Assembly (NCBI GenBank): GCA_026874595.1
Contig: CM049316.1
Location: forward strand, 18,811,839 to 18,875,838
Reading direction: 5' to 3'
Length of the DNA stretch: 64,000 nt
DNA from: Sipunculus nudus
Lineage: Eukaryota; Annelida; Sipuncula; Golfingiida; Sipunculidae
This document shows, one piece after another, positions 54,225 to 64,000 of this stretch. Both the position numbers and the translations under genes were made by a program. The notes beneath the pieces are model-generated. The model saw nothing but the letters and a program-made list of their open reading frames with translations, was not told where the DNA came from and searched no databases. Every line of letters begins with the position of its first letter. The first letter of the stretch is position 1.

Positions 54225-54393
54225 GTAAAACAGTGTGACGGGAGTACCAGTAGACTGAAAGATGCCCATTCATCTATCTTTTGTTAAAGAATTTAAGTGA
54301 TTTTTGGCTTCCTTTGTGTATATATTAATGATCTGAGGGTAACAGATGTAAATACCACAGGGATCATACAAAGAGGGGATATTACCTGCACAG
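54225..54393. repeat. Hybrid unit, epsilon-type left half and TTTAAGTGATTTTTGG-type right half
   Basis: The left part has GACTGAAAG and TTGTTAAAG (epsilon). The right part has TTTAAGTGATTTTTGG and GTAACAGATG. At 47976-48480 and 52367-52870 these two types are separated by one plain unit. Here they are fused within about 10 bp around 54290, removing exactly two units' worth while keeping a 169-bp unit. Confidence 0.8.
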
Positions 54394-55406
54394 GTAAAAC
54401 AGTGTGACGGGAGTGCCAGTAGACTAAAAGATGCCCATTCATCTATCTTTTGATAAAGAATTTATGTGATTTCTGGCTTCCTTTGTGTATATATTAATGA
54501 TCTGAGGGTCACATATGTAAATACCACAGGGATCATACAAAGAGGGGATATTACCTGCACAGGTAAAACAGTGTGACGGGAATGCCAGTAGACTAAAAGA
54601 TGCCCATTCCTTTATCTTTTGATAAAGAATTTATGTGATTTCTGGCTTCCTTTGTGTATATATTAATGATCTGAGGGTAACATATGTAAATACCACAGGG
54701 ATCATACAAAGAGGGGATATTACCTGCACAGGTAAAACAGTGTGACGGGAGTGCCAGTAGACTAAAAGATGCCCATTCATCTATCTTTGGATAAAGAATT
54801 TATGTGATTTCTGGCTTCCTTTGTGTATATATTAATGATCTGAGGGTAACATATGTAAATACCACAGGGATCATACAAAGAGGGGTAATTACCTGCGCAG
54901 GTAAAACAGTGTGACGGGAGTACCAGTAGACTAAAAGGTGCCCATTCATCTATCTTTTGATAAAGAATTTATGTGATTTCTGGCTTCCTTTGTGTATATA
55001 TTAATGATCTGAGGGTAACATATGTAAATACCACAGGGATCATACAAAGAGGGGTAATTACCTGCACAGGTAAAACAGTGTGACGGGAGTACCAGTAGAC
55101 TAAAGGTGCCCATTCATCTATCTTTTGATAAAGAATTTATGTGATTTCTGGCTTCCTTTGTGTATATATTAATGATCTGAGGATAACATATGTAAATACT
55201 ACAGGGATCATACAAAGAGGGGTAATTACCTGCACAGGTAAAACAGTGTGACGGGAGTGCCAGTAGACTAAAAGGTGCCCATTCATCTATCTTTTGATAA
55301 AGAATTTATGTGATTTCTGGCTTCCTTTGTGTATATATTAATGATCTGAGGGTAACATAAGTAAATACCACAGGGATCATACAAAGAGGGGATATTACCT
55401 GCACAG
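54394..55406. repeat. 1013-bp tandem duplication, copy 1
   Basis: Six units repeat at once from 55407: GGGTCACATATG, GGGAATGCC, TCTTTGGATAAAG, a plain unit, the gamma variant with GGATAAC and AATACTA, and a further unit. The rare CCTGCGCAGG change (near 54893 and 55906) is found only in these two copies. The fifth unit here ends GGTAATTACC instead of GGAATATTACC, and the sixth (CATAAGTA) ends GGATATTACC, so this copy has its own rearranged end. Confidence 0.85.
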
Positions 55407-58400
55407 GTAAAACAGTGTGACGGGAGTGCCAGTAGACTAAAAGATGCCCATTCATCTATCTTTTGATAAAGAATTTATGTGATTTCTGGCTTCCTTTGTG
55501 TATATATTAATGATCTGAGGGTCACATATGTAAATACCACAGGGTTCATACAAAGAGGGGATATTACCTGCACAGGTAAAACAGTGTGACGGGAATGCCA
55601 GTAGACTAAAAGATGCCCATTCATTTATCTTTTGATAAAGAATTTATGTGATTTCTGGCTTCCTTTGTGTATATATTAATGATCTGAGGGTAACATATGT
55701 AAATACCACAGGGATCATACAAAGAGGGGATATTACCTGCACAGGTAAAACAGTGTGACGGGAGTGCCAGTAGACTAAAAGATGCCCATTCATCTATCTT
55801 TGGATAAAGAATTTATGTGATTTCTGGCTTCCTTTGTGTATATATTAATGATCTGAGGGTAACATATGTAAATACCACAGGGATCATACAAAGAGGGGTA
55901 ATTACCTGCGCAGGTAAAACAGTGTGACGGGAGTACCAGTAGACTAAAAGGTGCCCATTCATCTATCTTTTGATAAAGAATTTATGTGATTTCTGGCTTC
56001 CTTTGTGTATATATTAATGATCTGAGGGTAACATATGTAAATACCACAGGGATCATACAAAGAGGGGTAATTACCTGCACAGGTAAAACAGTGTGACGGG
56101 AGTACCAGTAGACTAAAGGTGCCCATTCATCTATCTTTTGATAAAGAATTTATGTGATTTCTGGCTTCCTTTGTGTATATATTAATGATCTGAGGATAAC
56201 ATATGTAAATACTACAGGGATCATACAAAGAGGGAATATTACCTGCACAGGTAAAAACAGTGTGACGGGAGTGCCAGTAGACTAAAAGGTGCCCATTCAT
56301 CTATCTTTTGATAAAGAATTTATGTGATTTCTGGCTTCCTTTGTGTATATATTAATGATCTGAGGGTAACATATGTAAATACCACAGGGATCATACAAAG
56401 AGGGGTAATTACCTGCACAGGTAAAACAGTGTGACGGGAGTGCCAGTAGACTAAAAGGTGCCCATTCATCTATCTTTTGATAAAGAATTTATGTGATTTC
56501 TGGCTTCCTTTGTGTATATATTAATGATCTGAGGGTAACATAAGTAAATACCACAGGGATCATACAAAGAGGGGTAATTACCTGCACAGGTAAAACAGTG
56601 TGACGGGAGTACCAGTAGACTGAAAGATGCCCATTCATCTATCTTTTGTTAAAGAATTTATGTGATTTCTGGCTTCCTTTGTGTATATATTAATGATCTG
56701 AGGGTAACATATGTAAATACCACAGGGATCATACAAAGAGTGGTAATCACCTGCACAGGTAAAACAGTGTGACGGGAGTGCCAGTAGACTAAAAGGTGCC
56801 CATTCATCTATCTTTTGTTAAAGAATTTATGTGATTTCTGGCTTCCTTTGTGTATATATTAATGATCTGAGGGTAACATATGTAAATACCACAGGGATCA
56901 TACAAAGAGGGGATATTACCTGCACAGGTAAAACAGTGTGACGGGAGTGCCAGTAGACTAAAAGGTGCCCATTCATCTATCTTTTGATAAAGAATTTATG
57001 TGATTTCTGGCTTCCTTTGTGTATATATTAATGATCTGAGGGTAACATATGTAAATACCACAGGGATATTACAAAGAGGGGATATTACCTGCACAGGTAA
57101 AACAGTGTGACGGGAGTACAAGTAGACTAAAAGATGCCCATTCATTTATCTTTTGATAAAGAATTTATGTGATTTCTGGCTTCCTTTGTGTATATATTAA
57201 TGATCTGAGGGTAACATATGTAAATACCACAGGGATCATACAAAGAGGGGATATTACCTGCACAGGTAAAACAGTGTGACGGGAGTACCAGTAGACTAAA
57301 AGGTTCCCATTCATCTATCTTTTGATAAAGAATTTATGTGATTTCTGGCTTCCTTTGTGTATATATTAATGATCTGAGGGTAACATATGTAAATACCACA
57401 GGGATCATACAAAGAGGGGTAATTACCTGCACAGGTAAAACAGTGTGACGGGAGTACCAGTAGACTGAAAGATGCCCATTCATCTATCTTTTGTTAAAGA
57501 ATTTATGTGATTTCTGTCTTCCTTTGTGTATATATTAATAATCTGAGGGTAACATATGTAAATACCACAGGGATCATACAAAGAGGGGTAATTACCTGCA
57601 CAGGTAAAACAGTGTGACGGGAGTGCCAGTAGACTAAAAGGTGCCCATTCATCTATCTTTTGATAAAGAATTTATGTGATTTCTGGCTTCCTTTGTGTAT
57701 ATATTAATGATCTGAGGGTAACATATGTAAATACCACAGGGATCATACAAAGAGGGGATATTACCTGCACAGGTAAAACAGTGTGACGGGAGTGCCAGTA
57801 GACTAAAAGGTGCCCATTCATCTATCTTTTGATAAAGAGTTTATGTGATTTCTGGCTTCCTTTGTGTATATATTAATGATCTGAGGGTAACATATGTAAA
57901 TACCACAGGGATCATACAAAGAGGGGATATTACCTGCACAGGTAAAACAGTGTGACGGGAGTACCAGTAGACTAAAAGATGCCCATTCATCTATCTTTTG
58001 ATAAAGAATTTATGTGATTTCTGGCTTCCCTTGTGTATATATTAATGATCTGAGGGTAACATATGTAAATACCACAGGGATCATACAAAGAGAGGTAATT
58101 ACCTGAACAGGTAAAACAGTGTGACGGGAGTACCAGTAGACTAAAAGGTGCCCATTCATCTATCTTTTGATAAAGAATTTATGTGATTTCTGGCTTCCTT
58201 TGTGTATATATTAATGATCTGAGGGTAACATATGTAAATACCACAGGGATCATACAAAGAGGGGTAATTACCTGCACAGGTAAAACAGTGTGACGGGAGT
58301 ACCAGTAGACTAAAGGTGCCCATTCATCTATCTTTTGATAAAGAATTTATGTGATTTCTGGCTTCCTTTGTGTATATATTAATGATCTGAGGATAACATA

Positions 58401-61400
58401 TGTAAATACTACAGGGATCATACAAAGAGGGGTAATTACCTGCACAGGTAAAACAGTGTGACGGGAGTACCAGTAGACTGAAAGATGCCCATTCATCTAT
58501 CTTTTGTTAAAGAATTTATGTGATTTCTGGCTTCCTTTGTGTATATATTAATGATCTGAGGGTAACATATGTAAATACCACAGGGATCATACAAAGAGTG
58601 GTAATTACCTGCACAGGTAAAACAGTGTGACGGGAGTGCCAGTAGACTAAAAGGTGCCCATTCATCTATCTTTTGTCAAAGAATTTATGTGATTTCTGGC
58701 TTCCTTTGTGTATACATTAATGATCTGAGGGTAACATATGTAAATACCACAGGGATCATACAAAGAGGGGATATTACCTGCACAGGTAAAACAGTGTGAC
58801 GGGAGTGCCAGTAGACTAAAAGGTGCCCATTCATCTATCTTTTGATAAAGAATTTATGTGATTTCTGGCTTCCTTTGTGTATATATTAATGATCTGAGGG
58901 TAACATATGTAAATACCACAGGGATCATACAAAGAGGGGATATTACCTGCACAGGTAAAACAGTGTGACGGGAGTACCAGTAGACTAAAAGATGCCCATT
59001 CATCTATCTTTTGATAAAGAATTTATGTGATTTCTGGCTTCCTTTGTGTATATATTAATGATCTGAGGGTAACATATGTAAATACCACAGGGATCATACA
59101 AAGAGGGGATATTACCTGCACAGGTAAAACAGTGTGACGGGAGTGCCAGTAGACTAAAAGGTGCCCATTCATCTATCTTTTGATAAAGAATTTATGTGAT
59201 TTCTGGCTTCATTTGTGTATATATTAATGATCTGAGGGTAACATATGTAAATACCACAGGGATCATACAAAGAGGGGTAATTACCTGCACAGGTAAAACA
59301 GTGTGACGGGAGTACCAGAAGACTGAAAGATGCCCATTCATCTATCTTTTGTTAAAGAATTTATGTGATTTCTGGCTTCCTTTGTGTATATATTAATAAT
59401 CTGAGGGTAACATATGTAAATACCACAGGGATCATACAAAGAGGGGTAATTACCTGCACAGGTAAAACAGTGTGACGGGAGTGCCAGTAGACTAAAAGGT
59501 GCCCATTCATCTATCTTTTGATAAAGAATTTATGTGATTTCTGGCTTCCTTTGTGTATATATTAATGATCTGAGGGTAACATATGTAAATACCACAGGGA
59601 TCATACAAAGAGGGGATATTACCTGCACAGGTAAAACAGTGTGACGGGAGTACCAGTAGACTAAAAGATGCCCATTCATCTATCTTTTGATAAAGAATTT
59701 ATGTGATTTCTGGCTTCCTTTGTGTATATATTAATGATCTGAGGGTAACATATGTAAATACCACAGGGATCATACAAAGAGGGGTAATTACCTGCACAGG
59801 TAAAACAGTGTGACGGGAGTGCCAGTAGACTAAAAGGTGCCCATTCATCTATCTTTTGATAAAGAATTTATGTGATTTCTGGCTTCCTTTGTGTATATAT
59901 TAATGATCTGAGGGTAACATAAGTAAATACCACAGGGATCATACAAAGAGGGGTAATTACCTGCACAGGTAAAACAGTGTGACGGGAGTACCAGTAGACT
60001 GAAAGATGCCCATTCATCTATCTTTTGTTAAAGAATTTATGTGATTTCTGGCTTCCTTTGTGTATATATTAATGATCTGAGGGTAACATATGTAAATACC
60101 ACAGGGATCATACAAAGAGTGGTAATTACCTGCACAGGTAAAACAGTGTGACGGGAGTGCCAGTAGACTAAAAGGTGCCCATTCATCTATCTTTTGTTAA
60201 AGAATTTATGTGATTTCTGGCTTCCTTTGTGTATATATTAATGATCTGAGGGTAACATATGTAAATACCACAGGGATCATACAAAGAGGGGATATTACCT
60301 GCACAGGTAAAACAGTGTGACGGGAGTGCCAGTAGACTAAAAGGTGCCCATTCATCTATCTTTTGATAAAGAATTTATGTGATTTCTGGCTTCCTTTGTG
60401 TATATATTAATAATCTGAGGGTAACATATGTAAATACCACAGGGATCATACAAAGAGGGGTAATTACCTGCACAGGTAAAACAGTGTGACGGGAGTGCCA
60501 GTAGACTAAAAGGTGCCCATTCATCTATCTTTTGATAAAGAATTTATGTGATTTCTGGCTTCCTTTGTGTATATATTAATGATCTGAGGGTAACATATGT
60601 AAATACCACAGGGATCATACAAAGAGGGGATATTACCTGCACAGGTAAAACAGTGTGACGGGAGTGCCAGTAGACTAAAAGGTGCCCATTCATCTATCTT
60701 TTGATAAAGAATTTATGTGATTTCTGGCTTCCTTTGTGTATATATTAATGATCTGAGGGTAACATATGTAAATACCACAGGGATCATACAAAGAGGGGAT
60801 ATTACCTGCACAGGTAAAACAGTGTGACGGGAGTACCAGTAGACTAAAAGATGCCCATTCATCTATCTTTTGATAAAGAATTTATGTGATTTCTGGCTTC
60901 CTTTGTGTATATATTAATGATCTGAGGGTAACATATGTAAATACCACAGGGATCATACAAAGAGGGGATATTACCTGCACAGGTAAAACAGTGTGACGGG
61001 AGTACCAGTAGACTAAAAGATGCCCATTCATCTATCTTTTGATAAAGAATTTATGTGATTTCTGGCTTCCTTTGTGTATATATTAATGATCTGAGGGTAA
61101 CATATGTAAATACCACAGGGATCATACAAAGAGGGGATATTACCTGCACAGGTAAAACAGTGTGACGGGAGTACCAGTAGACTAAAAGGTGCCCATTCAT
61201 CTATCTTTTGATAAAGAATTTATGTGATTTCTGGCTTCCTTTGTGTATATATTTATGATCTGAGGGTAACATATGTAAATACCACAGGGATCATACAAAG
61301 AGGGGTAACTACCTGCACAGGTAAAACAGTGTGACGGGAGTACCAGTAGACTAAAGGTGCCCATTCATCTATCTTTTAATAAAGAATTTATGTGATTTCT

Positions 61401-61826
61401 GGCTTCCTTTGTGTATATATTAATGATCTGAGGATAACATATGTAAATACTACAGGGATCATACAAAGAGGGAATATTACCTGCACAGGTAAAACAGTGT
61501 GACGGGAGTGCCAGTAGATTAAAAGGTGCCCATTCATCTATCTTTTGATAAAGAATTTATGTGATTTCTGGCTTCCTTTGTGTATATATTAATGATCTGA
61601 GGGTTACATATGTAAATACCACAGGGATCATACAAAAAGGGGTAATTACCTGCACAGGTAAAACAGTGTGACGGGAGTGCCAGTAGACTAAAAGGTGCCC
61701 ATTCATCTATCTTTTGATAAAGAATTTATATGATTTCTGGCTTCCTTTGTGTATATATTAATGATCTGAGGGTAACATAAGTAAATACCACAGGGATCAT
61801 ACAAAGAGGGGTAATTACCTGCACAG
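54901..61826. repeat. Family I and transition-series block
   Basis: The block has epsilon units (GACTGAAAG) near 56610, 57460, 58480, 59320 and 60000, several CATAAGTA and GAGTGG transition units, and one theta-like unit near 58031 (CTTCCCTTG present, but GTAAATA instead of GTCAATA). The epsilon unit near 57460-57525 has CTGTCTTCC, otherwise found only near 757 and 2621. Markers of family II are absent except the GGGTCAC and TCTTTGGATAAAG units carried in by the 1013-bp duplication. Confidence 0.65.
55407..56250. repeat. 1013-bp tandem duplication, copy 2
   Basis: This is the partner of 54394-55406, followed through its fifth unit (56083, ending GGAATATTACC). It then continues with a plain unit at 56251 (170 bp, one extra A) and a CATAAGTA unit. 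A private GGGTTCATAC change occurs near 55543. Confidence 0.8.
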
Positions 61827-63347
61827 GTAAAACAGTGTGACGGGAGTACCAGTAGACTAAAAGGTGCCCATTCATCTATCTTTTGTTAAAGAATTTATGT
61901 GATTTCTGGCTTCCTTTGTGTATATATTAATGATCTGAGGGTAACATATGTAAATACCATAGGGATCATACAAAAAGGGGATATTACCTGCACAGGTAAA
62001 ACAGTGTGACGGGAGTGCCAGTAGACTAAAAGATGCCCATTCATCTATCTTTTGATAAAGAATTTATGTGATTTCTGGCTTCCTTTGTGTATATGTTAAT
62101 GATCTGAGGGTAACATATGTAAATACCACAGGGATCATACAAAGAGGGGATATTACCTGCACAGGTAAAACAGTGTGACGGGAGTGCCAGTAGACTAAAA
62201 GATGCCCATTCATCTATCTTTTTATAAAGAATTTATGTGATTTCTGGCTTCCTTTGTGTATATATTAATGATCTGAGGGTAACACATGTAAATACCACAG
62301 GGCTCATACAAAGAGGGGTAATTACCTGCACAGGTAAAACAGTGTGACGGGAGTACCAGTAGACTAAAAGGTGCCCATTCATCTATCTTTTGATAAAGAA
62401 TTTATGTGATTTCTGGCTTCCTTTGTGTATATATTAATGATCTGAGGGTAACATATGTAAATACCACAGGGATCATACAAAGAGGGGATATTACCTGCAC
62501 AGGTAAAACAGTGTGACGGGAGTGCCAGTAGACTAAAAGATGCCCATTCATCTATCTTTTGATAAAGAATTTATGTGATTTCTGGCTTCCTTTGTGTATA
62601 TATTAATGATCTGAGGGTAACATATGTAAATACCACAGGGATCATACAAAGAGGGGATATTACCTGCACAGGTAAAACAATGTGACGGGAGTACCAGTAG
62701 ACTAAAAGATGCCCATTGATCTATCTTTTGATAAAGAATTTATGTGATTTCTGGCTTCCTTTGTGTATATATTAATGATCTGAGGGTAACATATGTAAAT
62801 ACCACAGGGATCATACAAAGAGGGGTAATTACCTGCACAGGTAAAACAGTGTGACGGGAGTACCAGTAGACTAAAAGGTGCCCATTCATCTATCTTTTGA
62901 TAAAGAATTTATGTGATTTCTGGCTTCCTTTGTGTATATATTAATGATCTGAGGGGAACATATGTAAATACCACAGGGATCATACAAAGAGGGGATATTA
63001 CCTGCACAGGTAAAACAGTGTGACGGGAGTGCCAGTAGACTAAAAGATGCCCATTCATCTATCTTTTGATAAAGAATTTATGTGAGTTCTGGCTTCCTTT
63101 CTGTATATATTAATGATCTGAGGGTAACATATGTAAATACCACAGGGATCATACAAAGAGGGGATATTACCTGCACAGGTAAAACAGTGTGACGGGAGTG
63201 CCAGTAGACTAAAAGGTGCCCATTCATCTATCTTTTGATAAAGAATTTATGTGATTTCTGGCTTCCTTTGTGTATATATTAATGATCTGAGGGTAACATA
63301 TGTAAATACCACAGGGATCATACAAAGAGGGGATATTACCTGCACAG

Positions 63348-63685
63348 GTAATACAGTGTGACGGGAGTGCCAGTAGACTAAAAGATGCCCATTCATCTAT
63401 CTTTTGATAAAGAATTTATGTGATTTCTGGCTTCCTTTGTGTATATATTAATGGTCTGAGGGTAACATATGTAAATACCACAGGGATCATACAAAGAGGG
63501 GATATTACCTGCACAGGTAAAACAGTGTGACTGGAATGCCAGTAGACTAAAAGATGCCCATATATTTATTTTTTGATAAAGAATTTATGTGATTTCTGGC
63601 TTCCTTTGTGTATATTTTAATGATCTGAGGGTAACATATGTAAATACCACAGGGATCATACAAAGAGGGGATATTACCTGCACAG
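63348..63685. repeat. Two-unit (338-bp) tandem repeat, copy 1
   Basis: The first unit carries AATGGTCTGAG (GGTCTG at 63453). The second carries GGAATGCC and CCCATATATTTATTTTTTG. The pair restarts at 63686 with GGTCTG at 63791, exactly 338 bp on. Private changes in this copy are GTAATACAG near 63348, GACTGGAATG near 63529, which destroys the CpG, and GTATATTTTAATG near 63611. Confidence 0.85.
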
Positions 63686-64000
63686 GTAAAACAGTGTGAC
63701 GGGAGTGCCAGTAGACTAAAAGATGCCCATTCATCTATCTTTTGATAAAGAATTTATGTGATTTCTGGCTTCCTTTGTGTATATATTAATGGTCTGAGGG
63801 TAACATATGTAAATACCACAGGGATCATACAAAGAGGGGATATTACCTGCACAGGTAAAACAGTGTGACGGGAATGCCAGTAGACTAAAAGATGCCCATA
63901 TATTTATTTTTTGATAAAGAATTTATGTGATTTCTGGCTTCCTTTGTGTATATATTAATGATCTGAGGGTAACATATGTAAATACCACAGGGATCATACA
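63686..64000. repeat. Two-unit tandem repeat, copy 2, cut by the window end
   Basis: This is the partner of 63348-63685, with the same AATGGTCTGAG and CCCATATATTTATTTTTTG variants, which I saw nowhere else in the window. The CpG in GACGGG is intact here. The last unit (63855 onward) is cut at 146 bp by the window end, so further dimer copies may follow. Confidence 0.85.

Larger units (their letters stand above)
44768..54900. repeat. Family II block with a large internal tandem duplication
   Basis: The block runs from the GACGAGAG unit through GAGGGGAAC, CCATTTATC, GGGTATCAT, ACCATATGG, GGGCTCAT, GAGTTCTGG, CAGTTTGACG, TTCGTC, ACGGGGGTGCC, TATATAAACGATC and the TTTAAGTGATTTTTGG subset. It includes a CATAAGTA/GAGTGG transition at about 49.8-50.0 kb. 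Most of the block is present twice (45444 and 50173), followed by a third partial run from about 53550. Confidence 0.75.
1..64000. repeat. Satellite DNA array, ~169-bp unit, about 378 full copies
   Basis: The same unit, starting for convenience at GTAAAACAGTGTGACGGG, begins at 1, 170, 339, 507, 676, 845 and so on to 63855, always on the same strand and without unrelated DNA between units. Most units are 169 bp; a common class is 168 bp, and rare ones are 167, 170, 171 or 177 bp. Units differ from each other by only a few bases. Base count of the unit at 1-169 gives about 37% G+C. Both window ends cut the array, so its full size is unknown. No coding gene, rRNA, tRNA, transposon or inverted segment interrupts it. 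Unit length close to one nucleosome and nested higher-order repeats are typical of centromeric or pericentromeric satellites; that role is inferred. The family is not one I recognise; it is not the 171-bp primate alpha satellite. Confidence 0.98.
61827..64000. repeat. Family II block running off the right end
   Basis: The block opens with the TTGTTAAAG unit (here ACCATAGGG rather than ACCATATGG), then TATGTTAATG, CTTTTTATAAAG with GGGCTCAT (near 62302), an ACAATG unit, GAGGGGAAC (62954) and GAGTTCTGG with TTCTGTAT (63085). It matches the order seen near 4573, 10318 and 45613. The following unit has CAGTGTGACG rather than the usual CAGTTTGACG. It ends in the 338-bp dimer repeat. Confidence 0.75.

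Noticed and set aside
1-64000. CRISPR array
   Set aside because: There are regular repeats but no unique spacers; the entire 169-bp period is conserved.
1-64000. Primate alpha satellite
   Set aside because: Unit length is close (169 against 171 bp) and HORs are present, but the sequence does not resemble the alpha consensus and no complete CENP-B box exists.

Overview
The whole 64,000-base window is one uninterrupted satellite DNA array. A unit of about 169 bp repeats head to tail, always in the same orientation: roughly 378 complete units plus a 146-bp partial unit at the right end. No gene, RNA gene, transposon or unique spacer was found, and both array edges lie outside the window. The consensus unit is about 37% G+C. 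It has a single CpG against roughly 5-6 expected from base composition, with TpG and CpA in mild excess. That points to a genome with CpG methylation, most likely a vertebrate, but I do not recognise the satellite family and cannot name a species. A gapless 64-kb array like this normally comes from a long-read assembly. Unit length near one nucleosome, higher-order structure and dyad symmetries resemble centromeric or pericentromeric satellites; this is inference, because no kinetochore evidence is visible in sequence.

Units differ by a limited set of recurring variants, so each can be typed. I use Greek letters for the types. A core cassette alpha-beta-gamma-delta-epsilon-zeta-eta-theta (8 units) is followed by a variable connector drawn from kappa-lambda-mu-nu-xi, giving higher-order repeats (HORs) of 11 units (1-1866) or 13 units (12678-14873). 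A second family of typed units (markers GGGCTCAT, GAGTTCTGG with CTGTAT, CAGTTTGACG, TTCGTC, GAGGGGAAC) makes up other blocks. The two families alternate: family I at 1-3386, 12678-28047, 37169-44767 and 54901-61826; family II at 3387-12677, 28048-37168, 44768-54900 and 61827-64000.

On top of this lie near-identical segmental duplications at many scales: 338 bp (63348 onward), 1013 bp (54394), about 2026 bp (32272), 2365 bp (5041), 4729/4391 bp (45444), 5742-5745 bp (three places) and 16,720 bp (26021 versus 42741). Several breakpoints are visible as hybrid units of exactly 169 bp whose left and right halves belong to different types (18758, 38857, 44937, 50173, 54225). These fit in-register unequal crossing-over or gene conversion. 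The two open reading frames in the window are by-products of small indels or substitutions in the repeat and are not genes.
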